This document shows positions 8,692 through 16,481 of a stretch of DNA of 64,000 bases, in pieces. The stretch spans positions 17,829-81,828 of the forward strand of contig NZ_JAYWCU010000069.1 in assembly GCF_043780375.1 (NCBI RefSeq), read 5' to 3'. Each line of letters opens with the position of its first letter. The stretch's first letter is position 1. The stretch comes from Emticicia sp043780375 (GTDB taxonomy: Bacteria; Bacteroidota; Bacteroidia; Cytophagales; Spirosomataceae). The notes beneath the pieces were generated by a model. That model saw only the letters and a program-made list of their open reading frames with translations, was not told where the DNA came from and did not search any database. Position numbers and translations under genes: made by a program.

Positions 8692-9091
8692 CATTCTCAT
8701 TAAGAAACGGAGTAATCTTCTGTGGTCAAATGAAGTCTTGAATCATTCAAGAAACCAATTTGACTATTGACTGTTGAGAGTAAATAAAATAGCATTGCTA
8801 TTTCTATAATTCACTCATTTGAAACGGTCTCCGAAAGCTATTGAACATTTACAGGAATCACAGCAAGGCAACAAGGAATCATCCTGCACCTTATTACGAC
8901 CTTACCCAAGCGGTTTGTTGTGCAAAGTTTAAGTTGATGAAAATCAACCTCTGAAAAAAAGTAAATTATTTTTGGTCTATAATTTGTTATCTAGCAAAAT
9001 TTTTACGAATTTTGCACCCCAGTTCAGAAACACTGTACTGGAATGGTTTGAAAGTTATAGGTTACATTAGCAAAATAAAGCGTAAAATACC
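8692..9091 (+). other. Long 5' leader of rplC
   Basis: About 400 nt of transcript leader if the upstream promoter is used. Local hairpins are visible: AAATAG/CTATTT at 8787-8803, and GTTGAT-GAAA-ATCAAC at 8933-8948, a 6-bp stem closed by a GNRA tetraloop. A TTTTGCACCCC string at 9009-9019 resembles the start of a second, weaker promoter but lacks the TA pair at the right distance. No rpsJ is present. The leader could be a ribosomal-protein autoregulatory site, but I recognise no named family. Confidence 0.45.
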
Positions 9092-9712
9092 ATGTCTGGA
9101 ATTATTGGAAAGAAGGTTGGAATGACAACTATCTTCAACGCAGAAGGTCAAGCAGTACCTTGTACTTTGATAGAAGCAGGTCCTTGTGTTGTAACTCAGG
9201 TTCGTACCGAAGAGAAAGATGGCTACACTGCCATTCAATTAGGTTACGGCGAAAAGAAAGAGAAAAACACTAGTCGCCCACTTGTAGGTCATTTCAAAAA
9301 AGCGGGTACAACACCTAAGCGTAAATTGATTGAATTCAAAGAATTTGAAAAGCAATATGCTCTTGGAGAAACAATTCGTGTAGAAGATGTTTTTGCAGAA
9401 GGAGATTTCTTAGATATTTCAGGAAATTCAAAAGGACGCGGTTTTCAAGGAGTTGTGAAGCGTCACGGATTTGCTGGAGTTGGTGGTCAAACACACGGTC
9501 AGCACAACAGAGGTCGTCACCCAGGTTCAATTGGAGCTTGTTCATTTCCATCACGTGTATTCAAAGGTGTTAGAATGGGTGGTCGTATGGGTAACACTCG
9601 CACCACAATTCAAAACTTGAAAGTATTGAAAGTAATGACAGAGCAAAATTTAATCATTGTGAATGGTTCAATTCCAGGAGCAAAAAACTCTTACATTACA
9701 TTACATAAATAA
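9092..9712 (+). CDS. rplC: 50S ribosomal protein L3
   Basis: A 206-residue L3, first gene of the array. It begins MSGIIGKKVGMTTIFNAEGQ and has the central loop GQTHGQHNRGRHPGSIGACS around residues 130-150, the part that reaches toward the peptidyl-transferase centre. Full length for the family. In many Bacteroidota rpsJ (S10) precedes rplC; here the upstream neighbour is gcvP, and rplC has its own promoter and long leader. It is followed by rplD after 83 bp. Confidence 0.97.
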   Translation: MSGIIGKKVGMTTIFNAEGQAVPCTLIEAGPCVVTQVRTEEKDGYTAIQLGYGEKKEKNTSRPLVGHFKKAGTTPKRKLIEFKEFEKQYALGETIRVEDVFAEGDFLDISGNSKGRGFQGVVKRHGFAGVGGQTHGQHNRGRHPGSIGACSFPSRVFKGVRMGGRMGNTRTTIQNLKVLKVMTEQNLIIVNGSIPGAKNSYITLHK

Positions 9713-9795
9713 TATCCCAATCTATTCCCTATAAAAGGAATTCAATGGGTTAAAGGTCGAAACTGAACGACATCGAAAAAATACAGCACATACCA

Positions 9796-10422
9796 ATGAA
9801 TTTAGCAGTAATAAACAAAAACGGAAAAGAAACAGGTCGCACGGTAACGTTGGCAGATGATGTTTTTGGAATCGAGCCAAACCAACACGTAGTTTACTTA
9901 GATGTAAAGCACTATTTGGCAAACCAACGTCAAGGTACACACAAGTCAAAGCAAAGAGCAGAAGTTAATCGTTCTACTAAGAAGATTGTTCGTCAAAAAG
10001 GTTCAGGCGGTGCTCGTCACGGCTCGACCAAAGCTCCAATTTTCGTAGGTGGTGGTCGTGTATTCGGTCCAACTCCACGTGATTACGACTTCAAATTGAA
10101 TAAGAAAATAAAAGTATTGGCTCGTAAGTCAGTTCTTTCTTCAAGAGTTAAAGAAAATAACGTTTCAATTATCGAAGACTTTACTTTCGACGCTCCAAAG
10201 ACAAAATCTTACTTGACATTCCTTGGTGCATTATCATTGACAGGTAGCAAAACATTGTTTATTATTTCATCGAATGATGATAATGTTTATTTATCAGCAC
10301 GTAATATTCCAAGAACAAAAGTATTAAGTGCCGATCAAGTAAGCACCTATGACTTGATAAATGCTGACAAAATTCTTATCAGCGAAGGTGCAGTTTCAAA
10401 AATTGAATCAATATTGAACTAA
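9796..10422 (+). CDS. rplD: 50S ribosomal protein L4
   Basis: A 208-residue L4. The extended internal loop is visible as KGSGGARHGSTKAPIFVGGG (about residues 73-92), which threads into the exit tunnel next to L22. The rest is the usual alpha/beta globular part ending in KIESILN. In E. coli L4 represses its own operon by binding the leader; whether that holds for the leader at 8692-9091 cannot be seen. The 83-bp spacer before it is longer than usual for this junction. Confidence 0.96.
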   Translation: MNLAVINKNGKETGRTVTLADDVFGIEPNQHVVYLDVKHYLANQRQGTHKSKQRAEVNRSTKKIVRQKGSGGARHGSTKAPIFVGGGRVFGPTPRDYDFKLNKKIKVLARKSVLSSRVKENNVSIIEDFTFDAPKTKSYLTFLGALSLTGSKTLFIISSNDDNVYLSARNIPRTKVLSADQVSTYDLINADKILISEGAVSKIESILN

Positions 10423-10452
10423 GATTTATCTTAATTCATAAATTATACAGAA

Positions 10453-10740
10453 ATGAGCGTACTCAAAAGACCAATCGTTACCGAAAAATCACAAAAACTT
10501 ACCACAGCAGGTAAATTTGTGTTCGAGGTGGACATGAACGCAAACAAAATCGAAATCGGAAAAGCTGTCGAGAAAATGTATGGTGTAAGCGTTACTGACG
10601 TAAACACTGTTCGTCAAATCGGTAAAAAGAAATCGAGAATGACACGTGGAAGAGCATCATCAGGTTTAACATCAACCTTCAAGAAAGCAATTGTTACGCT
10701 TAAAGAAGGAGATTTGATAGACTTCTACGAAAATTTGTAA
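10453..10740 (+). CDS. rplW: 50S ribosomal protein L23
   Basis: A 95-residue L23, a tunnel-exit protein that docks trigger factor and SRP. The N-terminus VLKRPIVTEKSQKL and the C-terminal KKAIVTLKEGDLIDFYENL are typical. It sits 30 bp behind rplD, the tightest junction in this part of the array. A 124-bp spacer with two small hairpins (CTCTT/AAGAG and ACCTAC/GTAGGT) separates it from rplB. Confidence 0.96.
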   Translation: MSVLKRPIVTEKSQKLTTAGKFVFEVDMNANKIEIGKAVEKMYGVSVTDVNTVRQIGKKKSRMTRGRASSGLTSTFKKAIVTLKEGDLIDFYENL

Positions 10741-10864
10741 GCCTACTCTTTCATTAAGAGTAAAATAATAAGAGCTTAGAAAAAAGTATACCTACACAGT
10801 AGGTGCAAAATTTCAAACGCAAATTAAAATTTCCTTACTGTTTTTAAGGTAGGGTATTGAAACA

Positions 10865-11689
10865 ATGGGTATTAAGAAAATTAAACCAAACACACCCGGA
10901 CAACGTCATCGCATTGCTCCTGATTTCTCTGAAATCACGACAAATAAGCCTGAGAAAAGTTTGCTCGTAGCAATCAAAAGGTCGGGTGGACGTAACAACG
11001 AAGGACACCGTACAGCTCGCTATATTGGTGGAGGTCACAAGCGTAGATATCGCCTTATTGATTTTAAAAGAAATAAGTTTGATGTTGCGGCTGAAGTAAA
11101 GACTATCGAATACGACCCAAATCGTACAGCTCGTATTGCTTTAGTACAATATACTGATGGTGAGAAAGCCTATATCATTTCTCCTCAAGGTTTGAAAGTG
11201 GGTCAAATAGTTGTTTCAGGCTCGGCAGTAGCCCCTGAAATTGGCAATGCCCTTCCAATTGGTAATATGCCACTTGGTACAATTATACACAATATTGAAC
11301 TACAACCAGGTAAAGGTGCTCAAATGGCACGTAGTGCAGGAACGTACGCTCAAGTATTGGCAAAAGATGGCAAATATGTTACCTTGAAAATGCCATCAGG
11401 TGAAATGAGAATGGTTTTAGCAACTTGTATCGCAACTGTTGGAACTGTTTCAAATACTGACCACATGAATGTTACCTACGGAAAAGCAGGTCGTAAGCGT
11501 TGGTTAGGGGTTCGCCCAAGAGTTCGTGGTGTAGCCATGAACCCCGTTGATCACCCGATGGGTGGTGGTGAAGGTCGTGCTTCGGGAGGTCATCCACGTT
11601 CACGTAATGGTTTATTAGCGAAAGGTAAAAAGACTCGTGACAAGACTAAGCCTTCAAGTCAGTTAATCATTTCAAGAAGAAGTAAATAA
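10865..11689 (+). CDS. rplB: 50S ribosomal protein L2
   Basis: A 274-residue L2. The conserved RNA-binding and peptidyl-transferase region is intact: VAMNPVDHPMGGGEGRASGG near residues 220-240, including the histidine of DHP. The basic C-terminus KKTRDKTKPSSQLIISRRSK is usual. The start ATG is preceded by GGTATTGAAACA, A-rich without a Shine-Dalgarno. It lies between rplW and rpsS in the universal order. Confidence 0.97.
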   Translation: MGIKKIKPNTPGQRHRIAPDFSEITTNKPEKSLLVAIKRSGGRNNEGHRTARYIGGGHKRRYRLIDFKRNKFDVAAEVKTIEYDPNRTARIALVQYTDGEKAYIISPQGLKVGQIVVSGSAVAPEIGNALPIGNMPLGTIIHNIELQPGKGAQMARSAGTYAQVLAKDGKYVTLKMPSGEMRMVLATCIATVGTVSNTDHMNVTYGKAGRKRWLGVRPRVRGVAMNPVDHPMGGGEGRASGGHPRSRNGLLAKGKKTRDKTKPSSQLIISRRSK

Positions 11690-11699
11690 TCATTAAGCA

Positions 11700-11757
11700 G
11701 TTTTAAAGTTTTGATTTCTTTAGAATTCAGAACTCAAAACTCAGAACTTAGAACTAT
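11700..11757 (+). repeat. Spacer inverted repeat between rplB and rpsS
   Basis: The 71-bp spacer contains AGTTTTGA at 11707-11714 and its exact complement TCAAAACT at 11734-11741, plus near-tandem CAGAACT/TAGAACT units up to the rpsS start. It belongs to the class of low-complexity inverted-repeat spacers seen throughout this array. Confidence 0.6.
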
Positions 11758-11760
11758 AAA

Positions 11761-12039
11761 ATGGCTCGTTCACTCAAAAAAGGACCATATATTGATTTTC
11801 GTCTTGACAAGAAAATTGTCGATATGAATGCCTCTGGCAAAAAATCAGTAATCAAAACGTGGTCACGTCGCTCAATGATTTCTCCAGATTTCATTGGTCA
11901 CACCTTCGCAGTACACAATGGAAATAAGTTTATTCCAGTATATGTAACTGATAACATGGTAGGGCACAAACTTGGTGAGTTTTCACCAACTCGTAACTTC
12001 CGTGGTCACGTAGCAAAGAAAGATAAAGGTAAAAGATAA
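11761..12039 (+). CDS. rpsS: 30S ribosomal protein S19
   Basis: A 92-residue S19, a small-subunit head protein. It begins MARSLKKGPYIDFRLDKK and ends with the usual GEFSPTRNFRGHVAKKDKGK. Full length and in the canonical position between rplB and rplV. Confidence 0.97.
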   Translation: MARSLKKGPYIDFRLDKKIVDMNASGKKSVIKTWSRRSMISPDFIGHTFAVHNGNKFIPVYVTDNMVGHKLGEFSPTRNFRGHVAKKDKGKR

Positions 12040-12048
12040 TAATTGTAA

Positions 12049-12133
12049 TGAGGAATTAAGAATATAGAATGTAGAATTGATTTCTACATTTAAAATTCGA
12101 CAAGAACTTTAAATTCTTAATTCTTAATTCTTA
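12049..12133 (+). repeat. Spacer inverted repeat between rpsS and rplV
   Basis: An imperfect long hairpin: GAATGTAGAA pairs with TTCTACATTT in the centre, and flanking AATTAAGAAT pairs with a set of ATTCTTAATT units (three near-tandem copies) at the right end. It is followed by the GC-rich hairpin at 12139-12152. Confidence 0.6.
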
Positions 12134-12138
12134 ATCGC

Positions 12139-12152
12139 ACGGGCGACCCCGT
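12139..12152 (+). other. Small GC-rich hairpin before rplV
   Basis: ACGGG/CCCGT with a 4-base loop, 15 bp before the rplV ATG. It stands out as a GC-rich island in an AT-rich spacer. Similar short GC-rich hairpins occur at 14029-14042, 17167-17182, 19094-19110 and 23726-23746. Confidence 0.5.
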
Positions 12153-12167
12153 CTACATTTGTATAAA

Positions 12168-12512
12168 ATGGAAGCAGTAGCAAAACTTAGTGATTACCCA
12201 ACTACACCTCGTAAGGCGAGATTAGTAATTGACCTTATCAGGGGAATGAAGGTAAGTCAGGCTTTGGGGATTTTGACATTTCAACCTCAACACGCAGCAC
12301 CAGTTATTAAAAAAGTCTTGTTATCGGCTGTTGCCAACTGGCAACAAAAGAACGAAGACTTGAAAATTGAAGAAGCCGAATTATTCGTAAAAACAATTTT
12401 CATTGACGGTGGCCGTATGTTGAAGCGTATGAGACCAGCTCCGCAAGGACGTGGACATCGTATCCGCAAGCGTTCACATCACCTGACAATCGTTGTAGAT
12501 AGTGCAGTTTAA
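12168..12512 (+). CDS. rplV: 50S ribosomal protein L22
   Basis: A 114-residue L22 starting at ATG 12168 (MEAVAKLSDYPTTPRKARLV). An upstream in-frame TTG at 12159 would add three residues but is not a likely start. The conserved RKARLVIDLIRG segment and the C-terminal tunnel hairpin RMLKRMRPAPQGRGHRIRKR are intact. L22 lines the exit tunnel with L4. It sits between rpsS and rpsC. Confidence 0.96.
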   Translation: MEAVAKLSDYPTTPRKARLVIDLIRGMKVSQALGILTFQPQHAAPVIKKVLLSAVANWQQKNEDLKIEEAELFVKTIFIDGGRMLKRMRPAPQGRGHRIRKRSHHLTIVVDSAV

Positions 12513-12572
12513 TTCATCAAATAGCAAACGATACACTACTCGTATTGCTTAATAAAGTAAAGAAAATTACCA

Positions 12573-13469
12573 ATGGGACAAAAAATAAATCCTGTAAGTT
12601 TTAGACTTGGCTATATCAGAGGTTGGGATTCCAATTGGTATGGCGGCAAAACATTTGCCGAGAAACTTGTCGAAGACCAAGAAATTCGTAAGTACGTTTC
12701 AGCTCGTATTCCAAAAGGTGCCATTTCGAAAGTAGTTATCGAGCGTACCTTAAAGCGTATCACTCTTACTATTCACACTGCCCGTCCGGGTGTTGTTATA
12801 GGTAAAGGAGGTAACGAGGTCGATAAGATTAAGGAAGAGTTAAAGAAATTGACAAGCAAAGATGTGCAAATCAATATCTACGAAATTAAACGTCCAGAAT
12901 TGGATGCGAAATTAATCGGAGAATCAATTGCTCAACAACTTGAAGCTCGTATTTCTTACCGTCGTGCCATGAAACAAGCTATTCAAGCTGCCGTTCGTGT
13001 TGGTGCTCAAGGTATTAAAGTGAAATTAGGTGGTCGTTTAGCAGGTGCAGAGATGGCACGTAACGAAATGTACAAAGAAGGACGAATTCCTTTGCATACA
13101 ATTCGTGCAGATATAGACTATGCAATATCAGAAGCCTTAACCGTTTACGGTAAAATTGGTATCAAAGTTTGGGTTTTCAAAGGCGAAGTCTTCGGAAAAC
13201 GTGATTTGACTCCAGCAGGTGGTGGTGCTGCACAAGCTAACGCTGAAAGAGGAAACGAAGGTGGTGGAAACCGTGGTGGACGTGACGACCGTAGAGGTGG
13301 TGGACGTGATGGAGGTCGTGATGACCGCAGAGGCGGTGGTCGTGACGATAACAGAGGCGGTGGAGACAAAGGTGGTCCAGCAGGTCGCAACAATAATAAT
13401 CGTGGCGGCGGTCCGGGTGCCAATCGCAATACCAATAATAGAGGTCCTGGAGGACCAAATAAGAGATAA
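12573..13469 (+). CDS. rpsC: 30S ribosomal protein S3 with Gly/Arg/Asp-rich C-terminal tail
   Basis: A 298-residue S3, well beyond the usual 210-250. The core (residues 1-212) has the KH-domain loop VIGKGG at 75-80 and the C-terminal S3 domain ending KVWVFKGEVFGKRDLTP. Residues 215-298 form a low-complexity tail of RGGG, RDDR, RDGG and NNNRGG units, almost free of hydrophobic residues, resembling eukaryotic RGG boxes. S3 sits at the mRNA entry channel, so a flexible charged tail there could touch incoming mRNA (inference). Minus-strand open frames over this tail are compositional shadows. Confidence 0.96.
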   Translation: MGQKINPVSFRLGYIRGWDSNWYGGKTFAEKLVEDQEIRKYVSARIPKGAISKVVIERTLKRITLTIHTARPGVVIGKGGNEVDKIKEELKKLTSKDVQINIYEIKRPELDAKLIGESIAQQLEARISYRRAMKQAIQAAVRVGAQGIKVKLGGRLAGAEMARNEMYKEGRIPLHTIRADIDYAISEALTVYGKIGIKVWVFKGEVFGKRDLTPAGGGAAQANAERGNEGGGNRGGRDDRRGGGRDGGRDDRRGGGRDDNRGGGDKGGPAGRNNNNRGGGPGANRNTNNRGPGGPNKR

Positions 13470-13472
13470 ATA

Positions 13473-13549
13473 AGTCTTTAGTTTCAAGTTCCAAATTTCG
13501 ATTTTCGAGTTTAACATTGAAACCTTAATTACTTGAAACTTGAAATTAA
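13473..13549 (+). repeat. Spacer inverted repeat between rpsC and rplP
   Basis: AGTTTCAAGT near the left end and ACTTGAAACT near the right end are exact complements, separated by about 45 bp of similarly low-complexity sequence (TTCGATTTTCGAG within). Confidence 0.6.
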
Positions 13550-13578
13550 GCACAAAGTGCTGAAAATATAATAGCATC

Positions 13579-14007
13579 ATGTTACAACCAAGAAGAACCA
13601 AATTTCGTAAGCAGCAAAAAGGCAGAATCAAAGGTCTTGCCACTCGTGGACACGAGATAGCTTTCGGAACATTCGCTATCAAATCTTTAGAGCCAGGTAG
13701 AATTACCTCTCGTCAGATTGAAGCAGCACGTATCGGTGTTACCCGTGCAATGAAACGAGAAGGTCAAGTATGGATTCGTATTTTTCCAGACAAACCTATC
13801 ACAAAGAAACCTTTAGAGGTTCGTATGGGTAAAGGTAAAGGTGCTCCCGAATACTGGGTAGCCAGTGTTAAGCCAGGTACAATATTATTTGAAGCAACAG
13901 GTGTATCAGTTGCAGTAGCAAGCGAAGCACTTCGTTTAGCAGCTCAAAAGCTACCAGTTGCAACAAAGTTTGTAGTACGTAGAGACTACCAAGAAGAAGC
14001 AGAATAA
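13579..14007 (+). CDS. rplP: 50S ribosomal protein L16
   Basis: A 142-residue L16, beginning MLQPRRTKFRKQQKGRIKG, with the MGKGKGAPEYWVA loop around residues 84-96. It binds near the A-site tRNA elbow. The length and position (between rpsC and rpmC) are standard. It is followed by a 137-bp spacer that holds a UUCG hairpin. Confidence 0.97.
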   Translation: MLQPRRTKFRKQQKGRIKGLATRGHEIAFGTFAIKSLEPGRITSRQIEAARIGVTRAMKREGQVWIRIFPDKPITKKPLEVRMGKGKGAPEYWVASVKPGTILFEATGVSVAVASEALRLAAQKLPVATKFVVRRDYQEEAE

Positions 14008-14028
14008 TAACAATAGTTCTGAGTGATG

Positions 14029-14042
14029 AGCGGTTCGCCGTT
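14029..14042 (+). other. UUCG-tetraloop hairpin between rplP and rpmC
   Basis: CGG-TTCG-CCG with one flanking wobble and one A-T pair: a short stem closed by the very stable UUCG tetraloop, in a spacer that otherwise is AT-rich. The same CGGTTCGCCG core recurs at 23730-23739 before rpsD. Confidence 0.55.
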
Positions 14043-14144
14043 GCAGTTTTGATTTCTAAGTGATAAGTTCTCTGAAGTGTTCGCACGTTCTAAACTCTTA
14101 AACATAAAATCTAACTACTAACTCAGTTAAGTTCAAATAAAAAA

Positions 14145-14327
14145 ATGAAACAGTCAGAAATCACAGCATTGTCACCTGAGCAGCTTGAGCAAACAATCTC
14201 TCTTGAAAAAGATAGAATATTAAAATTACAATTTGCTCATGCAATTACACCCATCGAAAATCCGATGCGTATTCGTCAGTCTCGCCGATTGATAGCTCAA
14301 TTGATGACCGAATTGAACGCAAGATAA
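14145..14327 (+). CDS. rpmC: 50S ribosomal protein L29
   Basis: A 60-residue helical-hairpin protein at the tunnel exit. MKQSEITALSPEQLEQTISL and the IENPMRIRQSRRLIAQLMTE end are typical. It is preceded by a 137-bp spacer and followed by rpsQ after 44 bp. Confidence 0.94.
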   Translation: MKQSEITALSPEQLEQTISLEKDRILKLQFAHAITPIENPMRIRQSRRLIAQLMTELNAR

Positions 14328-14371
14328 ATTATAGAAATCCCTGATAAATCAGGAAATTAAGTATCTGAACA

Positions 14372-14626
14372 ATGGAAAGAAATCTTAGAAAAGAGCGTGT
14401 CGGAACGGTAGTAAGCAACAAGATGGACAAATCTGGTGTTGTAACTGTTGTTCGTAAATTGAAGCATCCGAAATACGGAAAGTTTATGCTCAAAACCAAG
14501 AAGTTTATGTTCCATGACGAAAAGAATGAAGTAGGTATCGGTGATACTGTTAAGATTCAAGAAACTCGTCCATTGAGCAAAAACAAGAATTGGAGATTAG
14601 TAGAAATCGTAGAAAAAGCGAAGTAA
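14372..14626 (+). CDS. rpsQ: 30S ribosomal protein S17
   Basis: An 84-residue OB-fold protein that binds 16S rRNA early in assembly. It begins MERNLRKERVGTVVSNKMDK and contains the VGIGDTVKIQETRPLSKNK signature around residues 50-68. Full length. Confidence 0.96.
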   Translation: MERNLRKERVGTVVSNKMDKSGVVTVVRKLKHPKYGKFMLKTKKFMFHDEKNEVGIGDTVKIQETRPLSKNKNWRLVEIVEKAK

Positions 14627-14708
14627 TTATTTTGCTTTTAGCGAATAGCTTTAGTTGTTCTTAAATGGAAAACTTAAAGCCAATAGCTAATAGCCCAAAA
14701 GCAATAAA
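14627..14708 (+). repeat. Spacer inverted repeat between rpsQ and rplN
   Basis: The left part (TTTTGCTTTTAG, ATAGCTTTA) is answered on the right by complementary TAAAGC, AATAGCTAATAG and CCAAAAGCAAT, so almost the whole 85-bp spacer can fold into one imperfect hairpin that ends at the rplN start codon. Confidence 0.55.
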
Positions 14709-14711
14709 AAA

Positions 14712-15080
14712 ATGTTACAGCAAGAATCAAGAGCAGGTGTTGCCGATAATAGTGGTGCAAAAGAAGTGCTTGTTATCCGAGTTTTGGGTGGCACACGTAA
14801 ACGTTATGCCTCAATCGGTGATAAAGTTGTCGTTACTGTGAAATCAGCCTTATCTTCATCAAGTATGAAGAAAGGAACTGTGTCGAAAGCTGTTGTTGTG
14901 AGAACAACTAAAGAAGTTCGTCGCAAGGATGGCACATACATTCGTTTTGAAGACAACGCAGTCGTACTATTAAACAACCAAGATGAGCCACGTGGCACTC
15001 GTATTTTTGGACCTGTTGCTCGCGAATTGCGTGAGAAACAATTCATGAAAATCGTTTCTCTGGCTCCTGAAGTTCTTTAA
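14712..15080 (+). CDS. rplN: 50S ribosomal protein L14
   Basis: A 122-residue L14, an intersubunit bridge protein. It begins MLQQESRAGVADNSGAKEVL and contains the signature RRKDGTYIRFEDNAVVLLNN around 75-94 and the C-terminal RGTRIFGPVARELREK. Full length. Confidence 0.97.
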   Translation: MLQQESRAGVADNSGAKEVLVIRVLGGTRKRYASIGDKVVVTVKSALSSSSMKKGTVSKAVVVRTTKEVRRKDGTYIRFEDNAVVLLNNQDEPRGTRIFGPVARELREKQFMKIVSLAPEVL

Positions 15081-15164
15081 TTTGAGCATATTGAAATTTA
15101 GAGATAAAATTTCTGCAATTTCATTATCAAATTATAAACTTTCAAAATTTTCAAATTTCAAAAG
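15081..15164 (+). repeat. Spacer repeat between rplN and rplX
   Basis: Low-complexity spacer with GAAATTTAGAGATAAAATTTC on the left, and TTTCAAAATTTTCAAATTTC on the right; the arms are partly complementary and the right arm is itself a near-tandem TTTCAAA unit. Same style as the other spacers of the array. Confidence 0.45.
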
Positions 15165-15166
15165 TA

Positions 15167-15505
15167 ATGGAAAGAAAATCCAATAAGCAGCAGAAACACC
15201 ACGTACGTTCAGGCGATACTGTTGAAGTAATCTCTGGCAACGCAAAAGGTAAGCGTGGACGCATCATCGAAGTGATGTCAGAAAAACAACGTGTTGTTGT
15301 TGATGGTGTAAACATCATGAAAAAACACGTAAAACCTTCTGCATCAACACCACAAGGTGAAATTCGTGAATTCCCAGGTTCGATTCACATAAGTAATGTA
15401 ATGGTAGTTGACCCTTCAACAGGTAACGCTACTCGTACAGGACGTAAAGAAAACGACAAAGGTAAATTACAAAGATTCTCGAAAGAGACAGGTAAGTTTA
15501 TATAG
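15167..15505 (+). CDS. rplX: 50S ribosomal protein L24
   Basis: A 112-residue L24 with the KOW motif (SGDTVEVISGNAKGKRGRII, residues 16-35). It starts large-subunit assembly. The family length is usual. It is followed by a 122-bp spacer with the hairpin TTAATTAG/CTAATTAA and a second small stem GAGG/CCTC just before rplE. Confidence 0.96.
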   Translation: MERKSNKQQKHHVRSGDTVEVISGNAKGKRGRIIEVMSEKQRVVVDGVNIMKKHVKPSASTPQGEIREFPGSIHISNVMVVDPSTGNATRTGRKENDKGKLQRFSKETGKFI

Positions 15506-15531
15506 TTCACAGTTGCCAGTTCACACTTTAT

Positions 15532-15568
15532 TAGAGTTAATTAGTTTTAGATCTAATTAACTAATTAA
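15532..15568 (+). repeat. Hairpin between rplX and rplE
   Basis: An AGTTAATTAG arm and a CTAATTAACT arm are exact complements around an 8-base loop, followed by a further AATTAA unit. No T-tract follows, so it is not a terminator. Confidence 0.55.
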
Positions 15569-15627
15569 TGAAAGCAAAGAACTGATAACTATTAAGAGGG
15601 TCGGAAATCCTCCTAACAAATAGAAAA

Positions 15628-16176
15628 ATGGCACGTCTAAAAGAAAAGTACGCAAAAGAAATAGTACCAGCTTTGAAAGAAAAGTTTGGCTATAAATCAG
15701 TAATGCAAGTACCCGTTCTACAAAAAATTGTAGTAAATCGTGGTGTAGGTGCAGCAACTGGCGATAAAAAATTGATTGACAGTAGTTTGGAAGAAATTTC
15801 AAACATTACAGGTCAAAAAGCAGTGGCAACAATCTCAAAGAAAGCTGTATCAAACTTCAAACTTCGTGAAAATATGCCAATTGGTGTAAAAGTAACCTTG
15901 CGTGGAGAAAAAATGTACGAATTTCTTGACCGTTTGACTGCTATTGCTCTTCCACGTGTACGTGACTTCAAAGGTATTAGTGATAAAGGATTTGATGGTC
16001 GTGGAAATTATACCTTTGGTGTAGTAGAACAAATCATTTTCCCTGAAATTTCGATTGACAAAATCTCCAAAATTCAAGGAATGGACATAACATTCGTAAC
16101 ATCAGCTCCAACAGATGCAGAAGGCTACGAATTATTGAAAGCAATGGGAATGCCATTTGCAAGCATTAAGAAATAA
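15628..16176 (+). CDS. rplE: 50S ribosomal protein L5
   Basis: A 182-residue L5, which binds 5S rRNA and contacts the P-site tRNA. The conserved VGVKVTLRGEKMYEFLDRL block is at about residues 89-108 (here IGVKVTLRG...), followed by ALPRVRDFKGI and GRGNYTFGVVEQIIFPEI. Full length. It is followed by rpsN after 35 bp. Confidence 0.97.
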   Translation: MARLKEKYAKEIVPALKEKFGYKSVMQVPVLQKIVVNRGVGAATGDKKLIDSSLEEISNITGQKAVATISKKAVSNFKLRENMPIGVKVTLRGEKMYEFLDRLTAIALPRVRDFKGISDKGFDGRGNYTFGVVEQIIFPEISIDKISKIQGMDITFVTSAPTDAEGYELLKAMGMPFASIKK

Positions 16177-16211
16177 TATTCAGATTTCGATATTTATAAT
16201 TTAGTCATACA

Positions 16212-16481
16212 ATGGCAAAAGAATCAATAAAAGCAAGAGATAGAAAAAAAATAGCTTGTGTAGCAAAATATGCTGTCAAGCGTGCTGCTCTAAAAGAAGC
16301 AGGCGATCTCATTGGCATAGATAAATTACCCCGCAATTCTTCACCAGTTCGTTTACACAACCGTTGTCAATTGACTGGTCGTCCGAGAGGTTATATGCGT
16401 AAGTTTGGAATCAATCGTGTTACCTTCCGTGAAATGGCTGGTAAAGGCTTAATTCCAGGAGTTACGAAAGCATCTTGGTAA
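16212..16481 (+). CDS. rpsN: 30S ribosomal protein S14 (zinc-free type)
   Basis: An 89-residue S14 of the long form that lacks the CxxC...CxxC zinc ribbon: the C-terminal part reads RLHNRCQLTGRPRGYMRKFG with a single cysteine. The same operon has a ligand-poor L36 and an S4 without N-terminal cysteines, so the array looks largely zinc-independent. Position between rplE and rpsH is canonical. Confidence 0.96.
   Translation: MAKESIKARDRKKIACVAKYAVKRAALKEAGDLIGIDKLPRNSSPVRLHNRCQLTGRPRGYMRKFGINRVTFREMAGKGLIPGVTKASW

Noticed and set aside
8819..8935. A TTG-started open frame of about 38 codons in the rplC leader (LKRSPKAIEHLQESQQGNKE...)
   Set aside because: It reads fairly like protein, but the start is TTG, it is short and I recognise no leader-peptide feature. 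More likely part of the untranslated leader.
13137..13682. Long minus-strand open frames (up to 181 residues) across the end of rpsC
   Set aside because: They lie antisense to the Gly/Arg/Asp repeat tail of S3, and their composition (runs of Thr/Ser or Pro/Arg) is a mirror of that repeat. No start context or promoter.
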